This document shows, in pieces, positions 52,339 to 62,029 of a stretch of 64,000 nucleotides of DNA. The first letter of the stretch is position 1; the number at the start of each line of letters is the position of its first letter. Source of the stretch: Finegoldia magna ATCC 53516 (GTDB lineage Bacteria; Bacillota; Clostridia; Tissierellales; Peptoniphilaceae); assembly GCF_000159695.1 (NCBI RefSeq), contig NZ_CM000955.1, positions 501,543 through 565,542 on the forward strand. Direction: 5' to 3'. Under the pieces are notes generated by a model. The model saw only the letters and a program-made list of their open reading frames with translations. It was not told the origin of the DNA and searched no databases. Position numbers and translations under genes: made by a program.

Positions 52339-54126
52339 CTAGTTTTCTGTATCTGATTTAAGACTAGCTATTTCCTCTTTCAGCATGTTTATTTTTTTGC
52401 CAAGAGCCTCTATCTCCTTGGCTTCATTTTCCATTAGTAAGCTCAGTTTTTCCTTTGCCCTATCTTTTTCTTCTTTTAAGGTCAAAATTTTTTCTTCTGA
52501 TTTTTTTAGAAAAGTATTTTCTTTTTCGTCCATTTCTTTTAATCTAGCATTATAGGCTTCTTGATTCTTTCTTATTTTTTCGTAGTAATCAGAAATAGCC
52601 TTTCGATTTTTATTATATCTCTTTTCGTCCTGAGAAATATACAGCAAATTAGAACTTTTAAACTTGCTCAGAACAGCTAGTACCTTTAGGATTGGATTGT
52701 CCTCTCCGTCAAAATATTTAATCTCTAAGTCTTTTTGATAATCATCTGCTTCTAGATTTTTTTCTAGTTCATATTTTTCTATCTCTTGATTTTTTTCTTT
52801 TATTTTATCAGAAATCTTTAAAAGAAAATTATTGTATTCTTCCCAATCCTGGGCCTTTGCTTTTTGATTTTCTTTGTCAAAGTTCCTATAATCCTCTTTT
52901 ATTTCTCTGATTTTTCTTGTGTTATCATTGATAATCCTTTCTGATGCTACTTTATTTTTGATAAAAGCTGTATTTTTCTCATCATAGATGACTTGTAATT
53001 GTGATAGATGATAAGATTTTTCTTCGATCTGTTCTTGTTTTTTCTCTAATTCCTTTGCTTTTTCCGCCTCTAAGTATTGGTTATGAAAAAGATCTATCAA
53101 TTCATCATTTTTTTCAACTCTGACTAAGCCAGCCATAGACACATCATCTTGGCTACCTAATTCTGCAAATTTATCAGCTTGTAGTTCTATAGATTTTTTT
53201 GCCTCATCGATATGCTCTTTTTTCATTAAAATTAAATAGGTATTCCTATAGAGATTCATTAAGCTTTCCTCGTTATCTCCAACCCTATAAGAGTCATCAA
53301 CTCCATCAGAGCCCATGAAGATCGCCATGACTTTTGCTTTTATATATTCAGTTTCTTTCCTGCTTTTATCTTCTAGAGTATCTTCTATAGCTTCTTTACT
53401 TTGAATTTCATTTGAAAGCAAATTATCACTTTCACATTGTTTTTTTGTAATTTTTGTGTTTTTTTCTACGCCAACTTCTACAAATCTTTCATCATCAGTC
53501 TTATACCCGTAGCAATACCTGAAATTATCTACGGCATTTGTATCTGATAAAGATGTGGTTACATTTATATAGCAAGCCTCATCCCAAGGTATAGACTGTT
53601 CTATTTTTCCATCTTCATATAAAAATACAGCTTTGCCATCGCCTATATGAAAAGCAAAGTAATAATCCTCTGCCATTACCCCTACCATAAGGGTCGCACC
53701 ATAGGCTGATATATAATAGTATGGATAGAGGGTCCCAAAAAACTTTTCTTTAGTAGCCTCATCCAAGTCCTCTGGTATCTCCTCTTCAGTAAAAGGATTT
53801 TCTGTCATATGGTTTGATATATCATTTTTCCATCTTTTATAGACATTTTCTATGAGGTTTTCAATTATCTTTCTTGGATTTTCTTTGAAATTTACAAGGT
53901 CAAAATCATTTTCAATTACTTTCCTTACTTCCTCTATACTTCCCTGGGCGGCAAGCTTAGATCCTACATCTGACCTAAAATGCTTGGATGATCCATGACC
54001 ATCAGATACAGCTATTATAGAAAAGTCATCACATGTATAATCAGATGAAAAGTCTTGGCACGGTTTGTTTCTTTTCTTGTGACTGCCTCCTAAGGTTGTA
54101 TAGGAGTATGAATATAACCCAGCCAT
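52339..54126 (-). CDS. PP2C-type protein phosphatase with C-terminal coiled coil
   Basis: This 595-residue protein begins with a PP2C domain: SHKKRNKPCQD (15-25), VSDGHGSSKH (40-49), FHIGDGKAVF and FMGSDGVDD supply the metal-binding aspartates. Residues from about 350 on are a long coiled coil (KELEKKQEQIEEKSYHL, KEKNQEIEKYELEKN) that may tie it to partners. A GTG at 54144 would overlap the vWA gene, but the ATG at 54126 just after its stop fits better. It would reverse the phosphorylation by the kinase of the same operon. It is one arm of a TerY-P-like triad. Confidence 0.85.
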   Translation of the reverse strand: MAGLYSYSYTTLGGSHKKRNKPCQDFSSDYTCDDFSIIAVSDGHGSSKHFRSDVGSKLAAQGSIEEVRKVIENDFDLVNFKENPRKIIENLIENVYKRWKNDISNHMTENPFTEEEIPEDLDEATKEKFFGTLYPYYYISAYGATLMVGVMAEDYYFAFHIGDGKAVFLYEDGKIEQSIPWDEACYINVTTSLSDTNAVDNFRYCYGYKTDDERFVEVGVEKNTKITKKQCESDNLLSNEIQSKEAIEDTLEDKSRKETEYIKAKVMAIFMGSDGVDDSYRVGDNEESLMNLYRNTYLILMKKEHIDEAKKSIELQADKFAELGSQDDVSMAGLVRVEKNDELIDLFHNQYLEAEKAKELEKKQEQIEEKSYHLSQLQVIYDEKNTAFIKNKVASERIINDNTRKIREIKEDYRNFDKENQKAKAQDWEEYNNFLLKISDKIKEKNQEIEKYELEKNLEADDYQKDLEIKYFDGEDNPILKVLAVLSKFKSSNLLYISQDEKRYNKNRKAISDYYEKIRKNQEAYNARLKEMDEKENTFLKKSEEKILTLKEEKDRAKEKLSLLMENEAKEIEALGKKINMLKEEIASLKSDTEN

Positions 54127-54131
54127 AGCTT

Positions 54132-54881
54132 TTAGATATCCCACTCATCATCATCTAGGTCATCTAGGCTATCTGTCACGAAATTTTTTATTTGCTCTTC
54201 TACTTGTTCTTGTTTGGTTTTTACACTACCATCATCCTTTATACCACCAGATACAGATTGGCTAGCTATTTGTGATGAAGTTACTGATACGAATTGTATC
54301 ATAGCCTTTAGTTTTTTAACGTTATTTGTCTGAAGTACAGCTTCTTTGGTACCCGTAAAGGCTTCTAAGACATCAAGGTCCGCATCTTGTCCTATACCAA
54401 GTGCTACTTTGATACCTGATTTGAACCATTTATTAGCCTTTAATTTGTTTAAGCCAGATTGGAATTGTTCTTCTGTTTCTGTAGGCATACCATCAGACAT
54501 CAAAAATATTACTGGTGCATAAGAGGATGTTGCTGATTTCATAAACTTATCTCCGTGTAGTTTTGATTCTAGCTCCTCAAAGGCTGCCCCCATCCTTGTC
54601 GTGCCGTTAGCATTTAAGTCTCTCCATAGATAGACGCCTGGATCTACTGGACCTGTTTTAGGGGTTATCCATTGTATTTCACTATTAAATGATAGAATAG
54701 CCATCTTGACTTCAGCGTCAGGATTTGAGTTAGATATATCTGACAACTCAGGAAGGATTTCCTCAATTGCAGAGTTAACCTCCCCTATCTTTGTGCCTTT
54801 CATTGAACCTGAGGTATCAATTACAAAAAATAAAACCATCATCTTTCTAGGTATTTCATCAATAATTAAAAAATCATCCAT
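54132..54881 (-). CDS. TerY-like von Willebrand A domain protein
   Basis: This 249-residue protein is one vWA domain with an intact metal-ion-dependent adhesion site: DTSGS at 22-26, Thr94 in NGTTRMG, and Asp130 in FLMSDG. The acidic tail ends DDLDDDEWDI. It resembles TerY proteins of tellurite-resistance-type gene clusters. Known TerY-P triads join such a vWA protein with a PP2C phosphatase and a kinase with a zinc ribbon, exactly the neighbours here. It may serve as the scaffold or substrate of that switch. Confidence 0.85.
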   Translation of the reverse strand: MDDFLIIDEIPRKMMVLFFVIDTSGSMKGTKIGEVNSAIEEILPELSDISNSNPDAEVKMAILSFNSEIQWITPKTGPVDPGVYLWRDLNANGTTRMGAAFEELESKLHGDKFMKSATSSYAPVIFLMSDGMPTETEEQFQSGLNKLKANKWFKSGIKVALGIGQDADLDVLEAFTGTKEAVLQTNNVKKLKAMIQFVSVTSSQIASQSVSGGIKDDGSVKTKQEQVEEQIKNFVTDSLDDLDDDEWDI

Positions 54882-54906
54882 ATTTGTCTCCTTATTTTTA
54901 TTTTAT

Positions 54907-56208
54907 TTATTTTTTAAATTTTCCATTTCTACCATTTCCAAAGTCAACCTCAAGATTGGTCACAATCCTTGTAGCTTTACCATCTTCTAGAGACCTTTGG
55001 TCCATGCCTTCATAGTTTAGATACCAGACTGTGCCAGACTTATTATAAAGGCCAAGTTGTTTTGGATTATTTTTGGCCCTAACAACTGCACCAGTAACTG
55101 TGTTATAATCCTCGCTGGTATCGCTTGTATGGTATTTATAAAGCTTTACACCTGGGTATACAGGGACTTTTATATTGTTAATATCTAATATGAGTGGGAC
55201 CCTGAGTTGCTTGCCACAAGAGCAAACCCCATTACCACTATAATCAACAAATGAATCCCTACCACATGAGCAGGTGATAAGGTCAGTTCTTAATCTCATA
55301 AGTATATCCAGCCACTCGCTCTCAAGCCTTCTATTAGCCTTCATCAACAACTTATCTTGTGAAAACTCATCTATGAAAGCTTGCCTAAAATATTCTGGGT
55401 AGGCTCCCCATTTCTTTCCTACATTTTTGTGGATAGCAGGGTCTGGCCTATTTGAGAAATTTTTAGGATCCATTATAAAAATCGGATTTTTTCCATAAAT
55501 ATTAAACTCATCTTCTTCTGTGACTAAATCTAACATAGTGGCCTGTCCTTCTAGTGGGTGGTTTGCAAAAAATAGCAAAAACAAAATTACTGATAGGGAA
55601 TACCTATCTGTTTGTTTATCTGGTGATTTTTTACTAACTACAACTTCTGGTGCCATATATCTTGGCTTACCCTTGACCCCTGAGTTGAAACCATGACCCA
55701 TAACATTGTCATTATCACAAATCAAAACCTCTCCAGTAGAAAAGTTTATAAAAAAGTTTCCATCATTTAGGTCTTGGTAGTTATAACCTGCCCTATGCAA
55801 AAGCATAAAACTATTGGTAATATTTAAACCAGCATTGATAAGTGCTTCTATCGATGTAAAAGTCTTCTTGCCCAAGAGATACTTAGAAAAATCATCATAG
55901 GAATCAGGTTTTAGATCCATGATGTATCCAAAACTAGCTTCTTTGTCTTTTGTATCATACTGAGTTATATCTTTTGGCCACAAGAAGCCCTCACCAGGAC
56001 TAGGATTTTTAATATTGTTTTGTAGGTTGTCATAAAATTTTGTTCCATTTGAAATGGTAGATTTCTTGAACCATTTTAGGGCCATATCCTTACCATTATA
56101 ATCAACCAGATATACAGTACCCTGGCCACCAGAACCCAGCTCTTTTTTGACCGTCACATTGACATTTTTGTCAGTAAGGAGCGTCTGTCCTTCTTTTAAT
56201 TTATCCAT
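54907..56208 (-). CDS. Serine/threonine kinase-like protein with C-terminal zinc ribbon
   Basis: This 433-residue protein has a kinase fold. The glycine loop GSGGQG is at 25-30, Lys45 in MALKWF, and the catalytic loop YQDLNDGN near 144-151 has Asp146 and Asn151. DND at 165-167 replaces DFG, and APE is at 186-188. A zinc ribbon follows at about 305-330 (CSCGRDSF...GVCSCG), then a beta-rich C-terminal domain that may be an SH3- or FHA-like binding module. ATG at 56208 has GGAGGAG upstream; a TTG at 56223 is less likely. It is the first gene of the operon. Confidence 0.85.
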   Translation of the reverse strand: MDKLKEGQTLLTDKNVNVTVKKELGSGGQGTVYLVDYNGKDMALKWFKKSTISNGTKFYDNLQNNIKNPSPGEGFLWPKDITQYDTKDKEASFGYIMDLKPDSYDDFSKYLLGKKTFTSIEALINAGLNITNSFMLLHRAGYNYQDLNDGNFFINFSTGEVLICDNDNVMGHGFNSGVKGKPRYMAPEVVVSKKSPDKQTDRYSLSVILFLLFFANHPLEGQATMLDLVTEEDEFNIYGKNPIFIMDPKNFSNRPDPAIHKNVGKKWGAYPEYFRQAFIDEFSQDKLLMKANRRLESEWLDILMRLRTDLITCSCGRDSFVDYSGNGVCSCGKQLRVPLILDINNIKVPVYPGVKLYKYHTSDTSEDYNTVTGAVVRAKNNPKQLGLYNKSGTVWYLNYEGMDQRSLEDGKATRIVTNLEVDFGNGRNGKFKK

Positions 56209-56223
56209 TTCTCCTCCTAGCAA

Positions 56224-56518
56224 TAAATTTTTATAAGATATTAATAAAAAATATCCACTATATAATATATTATATAGGTTAAATGATTTTATAATTCACA
56301 AATTATTATGATCAGATACCTAACTATATTACAGTCATTATATAACATTTTATAATTTTAATCAATTAATCTTTCGTATGATAACTAAAAATTTTATATG
56401 TAAACTAATTTTAATACCCAGAAAACTTAGCAAATTACTTAACTATCTGATATAATAAAACTAATGCAAGGCTAAGATAAGAAACTAGTTTTTATTCAAT
56501 AAATAAGGAGCAAATAAA
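56224..56518. promoter_or_regulatory. Divergent control region between kinase and LRR genes
   Basis: This 295-bp AT-rich region must hold the promoters of the minus-strand operon and the plus-strand LRR cluster. A TATAAT at 56451-56456 suits the LRR gene, without a clear -35 box. A palindromic TATATAATATATTATATA at about 56258-56275 may serve the kinase side. Confidence 0.45.
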
Positions 56519-58555
56519 ATGAAATCAAATGAATTTACGGACCTAAGACCATGCCTAGAATATATCTACAAAAACTTTGGAAAAGAGGTTTTTTTCTCAG
56601 GTAGGCTATCTGCCTATGTCAAAGACCTAGGTCCAAGTATTGAAGAGTCTTCTGTAATAAGAATTTTAGAAAGAGAAACTAACCTAACTCAAATCGAGTC
56701 CATAAGCTCTATCGATATAAATGATAGAAATTTCCTTGTAAATGATATAATTTACAAGCTTCCAAATCACCTAAATAAGGCTGTCTTTAGAAACACATTA
56801 GAGATTGTTATATTGAGCCTTGGTGTAGATCTTGAAGAAAAGAAAACTCAAATTCAAGAAAATATTTCTATAAATACCAATACTATAAACACAAAAATCT
56901 CAAGTGAATCTTCTGAATTTGAATTTGATAAAAGTAATGGCACTATAAAAAAATATTTAGGTACTAGCAAAGAAATAACAATACCTCAAAAAATCAATGG
57001 AGTACCAGTCAAGATTATTGGCTCCTTTTCATTTAAAGATATTGGTATTGAGAAAGTGGATATCCCTATAGGGATTGAAGAAATTAAAGACTATGCCTTT
57101 GAGAAAAATAAAATTGAAATTTTACATCTACCTGAAAGTTTAAGGTCTATTGGTTGCTCAGCTTTTGCTGAGAATAATATTTCAAAATTAATCCTTCCGA
57201 ATAATATCGAAAATATAGATGAATTCGCTTTTATAGGCAATAATTTAGAAAAGTTAGCAATACCCCTTAATTTAAACTCTATAAAAGCTAGCGTTTTCTC
57301 TAACAATAAAATCAAAGATTTAACTTTACATGATTATGTTGAAAACATAGATAAATATGCATTCTACAATAATAAAATTGAAGATTTGACTTTACCTGAA
57401 AATTTAAGGTCTATTGGTTACGCAGCTTTTGCTAATAATAATATTTCAAAATTAATCCTTCCGAATAGTATAGAAAATATAGATGAATTTGCTTTTAAAA
57501 GCAATAATTTAGAAAAGTTAGTCATACCATTTAATTTAAAGTCTATTAAATCTAATGTTTTCTCTAATAATAAAATCAAGGATTTAACTTTACATGACTA
57601 TATTGAAAACATAGATAAATATGCATTCTACAATAATAAAATTGAAGATTTGACTTTACCTGAAAATTTAAGGTCTATTGGTTGCGAAGCTTTTGCTGAT
57701 AATAATATATCAAAACTAACTCTTTATAGTGAAATAGAAATGTTTGATAAGTATGCTTTTGATGAAGATATAATAAAATTTTGTATAAGCAATATAATGA
57801 ATTTAATTGAAAATAAATCCCTGAATAATAATAAAGTAATAAAAATAATCAGAAAGCTTGTAGAAATAGAGCAAGATATTGTGGAAATAGGTGGACCAGT
57901 GTTTATTCCAACAGATAATCCAAATGTCATGAATTGTTACTATGGAAACAGTACTAAAGTGAAGAGTTGTTACTATAATAACGCCTTTCTATTTGATAAA
58001 TCTACAGGAACAATTAATAAATATCTTGGTGGTAGTAATATGGTTTTAATACCAAACAAAATTGACGGAGTCGAAGTTAAACATATTGATGATTTTTGTT
58101 TCAAAGCAACAAAAAATATTGAAACTGTAGAAGATTTTGATAAATATTTTTGGGACGATTTTACAATTAAACAATTGCCTAAACACTATGACTTTTCAAA
58201 TAATGCAATCGAATATCTAGTTTTACCAAGCACTTTGAAAACGATAGGTAAATGTGCATTTATAAATAATAATCTCAAGGAATTAACCTTGCCTGAAAGC
58301 ATTGAAATCATTGAAAAGTCTGCTTTTATGCATAATCAGATAGAAGAATTAACTATACCTGAAGGTATTGAAGTAATTGGCGAATCTGCTTTTTATGATA
58401 ACAAGATTGAGACCCTTCATATACCAGCAAGTCTAAAATCTATAGAATCCGATGCTTTTGCCTATAATAATATTAAAGAAATTTATTTACCTCATGGAAT
58501 TGAATATGTTGATGAAAGAGCCTTTGATAGAAAAGTAATCATTCATAGAAGATAA
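56519..58555 (+). CDS. BspA-type leucine-rich-repeat protein with conserved N-terminal domain
   Basis: This 678-residue protein has no signal peptide. Residues 4-105 form a helical domain (NEFTDLRPCLEYIYKNFG, FSGRLSAYVKDLGPSIEES, IYKLPNHLNKAVFRNTLEI) shared with the next genes. After a linker, a FEFDKSNGTIKKYLG strand unit opens each of two LRR_5 arrays (about 140-410 and 490-675) with 22-23-residue repeats of the form LxLPExLxxIGxxAFxxNxI. AAGGAG precedes the ATG. Such repeats usually mediate protein binding. Its cytoplasmic location, inferred from the lack of a signal, is unusual for BspA-like proteins. Confidence 0.85.
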   Translation: MKSNEFTDLRPCLEYIYKNFGKEVFFSGRLSAYVKDLGPSIEESSVIRILERETNLTQIESISSIDINDRNFLVNDIIYKLPNHLNKAVFRNTLEIVILSLGVDLEEKKTQIQENISINTNTINTKISSESSEFEFDKSNGTIKKYLGTSKEITIPQKINGVPVKIIGSFSFKDIGIEKVDIPIGIEEIKDYAFEKNKIEILHLPESLRSIGCSAFAENNISKLILPNNIENIDEFAFIGNNLEKLAIPLNLNSIKASVFSNNKIKDLTLHDYVENIDKYAFYNNKIEDLTLPENLRSIGYAAFANNNISKLILPNSIENIDEFAFKSNNLEKLVIPFNLKSIKSNVFSNNKIKDLTLHDYIENIDKYAFYNNKIEDLTLPENLRSIGCEAFADNNISKLTLYSEIEMFDKYAFDEDIIKFCISNIMNLIENKSLNNNKVIKIIRKLVEIEQDIVEIGGPVFIPTDNPNVMNCYYGNSTKVKSCYYNNAFLFDKSTGTINKYLGGSNMVLIPNKIDGVEVKHIDDFCFKATKNIETVEDFDKYFWDDFTIKQLPKHYDFSNNAIEYLVLPSTLKTIGKCAFINNNLKELTLPESIEIIEKSAFMHNQIEELTIPEGIEVIGESAFYDNKIETLHIPASLKSIESDAFAYNNIKEIYLPHGIEYVDERAFDRKVIIHRR

Positions 58556-58633
58556 ATACTTGCGCTAAATATTCTAAGTATTATCTTGTAAAGCTAAAAA
58601 TAAATACTATTTAAAATAAAAATGGATGTTAAT

Positions 58634-60307
58634 ATGAATAAAAAATACACACATACAAATGAATTTACGGACCTAAGACCATGCCTAGAATATATTTACA
58701 AAAATTTTGGGAAAGAGATTTTTTTCTCAGGCAGGCTAACTGCCTATGTCAAAGACTTAGGACCAAGTATTGCAGAGTGTTCTGTAATTGGAATTTTAGA
58801 AAAAGAAAATATACTAAATCAAATAGAGTCAATATGCTCAATTGATATAAATGATAGAAATATACTTATAGATGATATTATTTACAAGCTACCTATACAC
58901 CTAAATAAGGAAGCATTTAGAAATACTTTGGAGATTGTCATATTGTCCATGGGCGTGGAACTTGAAGAAAAGAAAATTCAAATCCAAGAAAATTCTCCTG
59001 TAAGTTCTAATACAAACGATTTTAAAATCATGGCTTTAGAAGATGATCGAGACGAAGATAATAACAATGTTCAAAAGGATTTAATAATATATCAAGATGA
59101 CGAAGGTCAAACACCTGCCAATCCTCCTTCTGACTTTGAATTTGATAGGAGTACTGGCACTATAGTAAAATATTTAGGCCAAAGCAAGAATGTAATAATA
59201 CCAGCAAAAATCGATGGGGTCCAAGTTAAAAAAATAGAGGATTTTTGTTTTGCTTATGGTAATAATCAGAATTTTGAAGTAGCTAAAGTACGTGGCTTAT
59301 TACCTAAAATGTGGTCCTTCCGTGATTACATTAGAATTGAAAATGTAGAAATACCTCAAGGGGTTGAAACAATAGGTTGTGCAGCATTCTATAATAATAG
59401 AATAAAGTTACTAAAATTACCTAATAGTATAAAATATATTCAAATTAGTGCTTTTGAGCATAATATAATTGAAACCCTTAATATACCTGATAGTGTACAA
59501 TCTATAGGCAATTATGCATTTACTAATAATCAAATTGAAGACTTGACACTTGGAGAAAGCTTACATTCTATTGGAGAGGGTGCTTTTGAGTATAACAAAA
59601 TTAAAATCCTTAATATACCAGCAAGTGTATCAGTAATTCAATATTCAGCATTTAGGAGAAATCAAATTAAAGACTTGACACTGGGAGAAAACTTATGGTC
59701 TGTTGATTACTATGCTTTTGAGGATAATAACATTGAGACCCTTAATATACCAGCAAGTTTAGTATTTATTTTCGATTCAGCATTTAGAGGTAATCAAATT
59801 AAAGACTTGACACTAGGAGAAAGCTTACATTCTATTGGAGAGGGTGCTTTTGAGGGTAATAAAATTGAGACCCTTAATATACCTGCAAGTGTAAAATCTA
59901 TTGGCGGTTATGCATTTTACGATAATGAAATTAAAGAATTGACACTGGGTGAAAACTTAGAGGCTATTGGAGAGTTTGCTTTTTCGTTTAATAAAATTAA
60001 AACCCTTAATATAACTGCAAGTGTAAAATCTATTGGCGATTATGCATTTTACGATAATGAAATTAAAGAATTGACATTGGGTGAAAACTTAGAGGCTATT
60101 GGAGAGTTTACTTTCAGTAATAATAAAGATGACGAAGGTCAAACACCAGCCAATCCTCCTTCTGACTTTGAATTTGATAGGAGTACTGGCACTATAGTAA
60201 GATATTTAGGACAAAGAAAGAATGTAAGAATACCAGAAATAATCGATGGGGTTAAAGTAAAAAGAATTGGTGATTCTGCATTTAAAAAAATCAAATTAAA
60301 AAATTGA
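58634..60307 (+). CDS. LRR protein, N-terminal part of a frameshifted gene
   Basis: This 557-residue frame begins with the shared N-terminal domain (NEFTDLRPCLEYIYKNFG at 9-26), then an acidic linker, a FEFDRSTGTIVKYLG unit and an LRR_5 array. A second copy of DDEGQTPANPPSDFEFDRST lies near 500, so a segment has been duplicated. The frame is lost at a run of seven A (60284-60290), where other repeats read AAAAATAAT. One added base would join it to the frame that follows, for a protein of roughly 918 residues. ATG at 58622 is also in frame, but the homologous gene at 61438 supports 58634. Confidence 0.75.
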   Translation: MNKKYTHTNEFTDLRPCLEYIYKNFGKEIFFSGRLTAYVKDLGPSIAECSVIGILEKENILNQIESICSIDINDRNILIDDIIYKLPIHLNKEAFRNTLEIVILSMGVELEEKKIQIQENSPVSSNTNDFKIMALEDDRDEDNNNVQKDLIIYQDDEGQTPANPPSDFEFDRSTGTIVKYLGQSKNVIIPAKIDGVQVKKIEDFCFAYGNNQNFEVAKVRGLLPKMWSFRDYIRIENVEIPQGVETIGCAAFYNNRIKLLKLPNSIKYIQISAFEHNIIETLNIPDSVQSIGNYAFTNNQIEDLTLGESLHSIGEGAFEYNKIKILNIPASVSVIQYSAFRRNQIKDLTLGENLWSVDYYAFEDNNIETLNIPASLVFIFDSAFRGNQIKDLTLGESLHSIGEGAFEGNKIETLNIPASVKSIGGYAFYDNEIKELTLGENLEAIGEFAFSFNKIKTLNITASVKSIGDYAFYDNEIKELTLGENLEAIGEFTFSNNKDDEGQTPANPPSDFEFDRSTGTIVRYLGQRKNVRIPEIIDGVKVKRIGDSAFKKIKLKN

Positions 60308-61389
60308 CACTGGGTGAAAACTTAGAGGCTATTAAATATGGTGCTTTTCAGGATAATCAAATTGAAACCCTTAATATACCTGCAAGTGTAAAATCTATTG
60401 GCGATTCTGCATTTGAAAATAATCTAATTAAAGAATTGACACTGGGTGAAAACTTAGAGTCTATTGGTAAGAGTGTTTTTAGAAGTAATAAAATTGAAAC
60501 CCTTAATATACCCGCAAGTGTAAAATTTATTGGCGATTCTGCATTTTACAATAATCTAATTAAAGAATTGACACTGGGTGAAAGCTTAGAGTCTATTGGA
60601 AATGATGTTGATAATTATGGAATTATGGAATTGACACTAAGAGTAAGCTTTGAGTCTTCTGGAATAGGTGCTTTTGAGAATAATAAAATTGAAACCCTTA
60701 ATATACCTGCAAGTGTAAAATCTATTGGATTTTCCGCATTTGAAAATAATCTAATTAAAGAATTGACACTTGGAGAAAACTTAGAGGATATTGGAAAATA
60801 TGCTTTTGATGATAATAAAATTGAAACCCTTAATATACCTGCTAGTGTGAAATCTATTGGCGATTCTGCATTTAAAAATAATCAAATTAAAAAATTGACA
60901 CTAGGTGAAAGCTTAGAGAATATTAGAAAAGGTGTTTTTTCGTGTAATAAAATTGAAAACCTTAATATACCTGCTAGTGTAAAATCTATTCACGATTCTG
61001 CATTTAAAAATAATCAGATTAAAAAATTGACACTAGGTGAAAGCTTAGTATCTATTTGGGAAAATGCTTTTTTGGAAAACAGAATTGAAAACCTTAATAT
61101 ACCTGCAAGTGTAAAATCTATTGGCGATTCTGCATTTAAAAATAATCAAATTAAAAAATTGACACTAGGTAAAAACTTAGAGTCTATTGGAAAAGGTGCT
61201 TTTAAGGATAATAAGATAGAGAGACTTCAACTACCAAAGAGTATAAAATCTATAGAAGCAGATGCTTTTACCTCTAATAATATCAAAAAAACTATTGTTC
61301 CTAATGAGATTGAAAACATTGAAAAGGATATCTTTGATAAAAATGTAACAATTAGAAAAAAATCATTTTTTAATAGATTTGGATTTTAA
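60304..61389 (+). CDS. LRR protein, C-terminal part of the frameshifted gene
   Basis: This frame of 361 codons is made of LRR_5 repeats only (IETLNIPASVKSIGDSAF alternating with IKELTLGENLESIGKG). It ends with a VTIRKKSFFNRFGF tail. It has no ribosome site; its apparent start is a TTG inside a repeat, so it is the downstream piece of the preceding gene. The repeats are nearly identical at DNA level, which favours recombination and slippage. Confidence 0.7.
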   Translation: MTLGENLEAIKYGAFQDNQIETLNIPASVKSIGDSAFENNLIKELTLGENLESIGKSVFRSNKIETLNIPASVKFIGDSAFYNNLIKELTLGESLESIGNDVDNYGIMELTLRVSFESSGIGAFENNKIETLNIPASVKSIGFSAFENNLIKELTLGENLEDIGKYAFDDNKIETLNIPASVKSIGDSAFKNNQIKKLTLGESLENIRKGVFSCNKIENLNIPASVKSIHDSAFKNNQIKKLTLGESLVSIWENAFLENRIENLNIPASVKSIGDSAFKNNQIKKLTLGKNLESIGKGAFKDNKIERLQLPKSIKSIEADAFTSNNIKKTIVPNEIENIEKDIFDKNVTIRKKSFFNRFGF

Positions 61390-61437
61390 TATTTTTATAA
61401 ATACAAGTTATTATTAATTTGAAAGGTGAAAGATACA

Positions 61438-62007
61438 ATGAATAAAAAATACACACATACAAATGAGTTTACAGAACTTGGGCCATGCCTAGAATATATC
61501 TACAAAAACTTTGGAAAAGATGTGTTTTTCTCAGGTAGGCTATCTGCCTATGTCAAAGACCTAGGTCCAAGTATTGAAGAGTCTTCTGTAATAAGAATTT
61601 TAGAAAAAGAAAATATACTAAATCAAATAGAGTCAATATGCTTAATTGATGTAAATGAAAGAAATATATTAATAGATGATATTATTTACAAGCTACCTAT
61701 ACACCTAAATAAGGAAGCTTTTAGAAATACTTTGGAGATTATTATATTGAGCCTAGATATTGATTCTAGATACAATAAAAATAATATTCAAGAAAATAAT
61801 AATATAAATACTGGCAAAAAAAAATCTAATGTCATACAATCAAAAGATAGTATTGACAAGAATTTAAATTCTTCAGATACAAGTTTAAAAAAATCTTTAA
61901 GTCTCATAGGTGACTTTATAATAGACGCAACAAAAGGAATGGATTCGCAAACAAGAGAAGAATTTATAGATAAATTTTTTAGGCAAAGCAGAAAGGAATA
62001 CAAATAA
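61438..62007 (+). CDS. Short protein with the shared N-terminal domain but no LRRs
   Basis: This 189-residue protein has the same N-terminal domain as the two LRR proteins (NEFTELGPCLEYIYKNFG, FSGRLSAYVKDLGPSIEES), followed by a polar linker and a short helical tail ATKGMDSQTREEFIDKFFRQ. LRRs are missing. AAAGGTGA supports ATG at 61438, with an in-frame GTG at 61426. It shows that the N-terminal domain can stand alone or with other tails, perhaps as a partner-binding domain. Confidence 0.75.
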   Translation: MNKKYTHTNEFTELGPCLEYIYKNFGKDVFFSGRLSAYVKDLGPSIEESSVIRILEKENILNQIESICLIDVNERNILIDDIIYKLPIHLNKEAFRNTLEIIILSLDIDSRYNKNNIQENNNINTGKKKSNVIQSKDSIDKNLNSSDTSLKKSLSLIGDFIIDATKGMDSQTREEFIDKFFRQSRKEYK

Positions 62008-62029
62008 ATTTGCAGATTTTATAAAGCAA

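Noticed and set aside
60304..61389. Independent LRR gene starting at 60304
   Set aside because: Its start is a TTG inside a repeat with no ribosome site; one inserted base joins it to the preceding frame.
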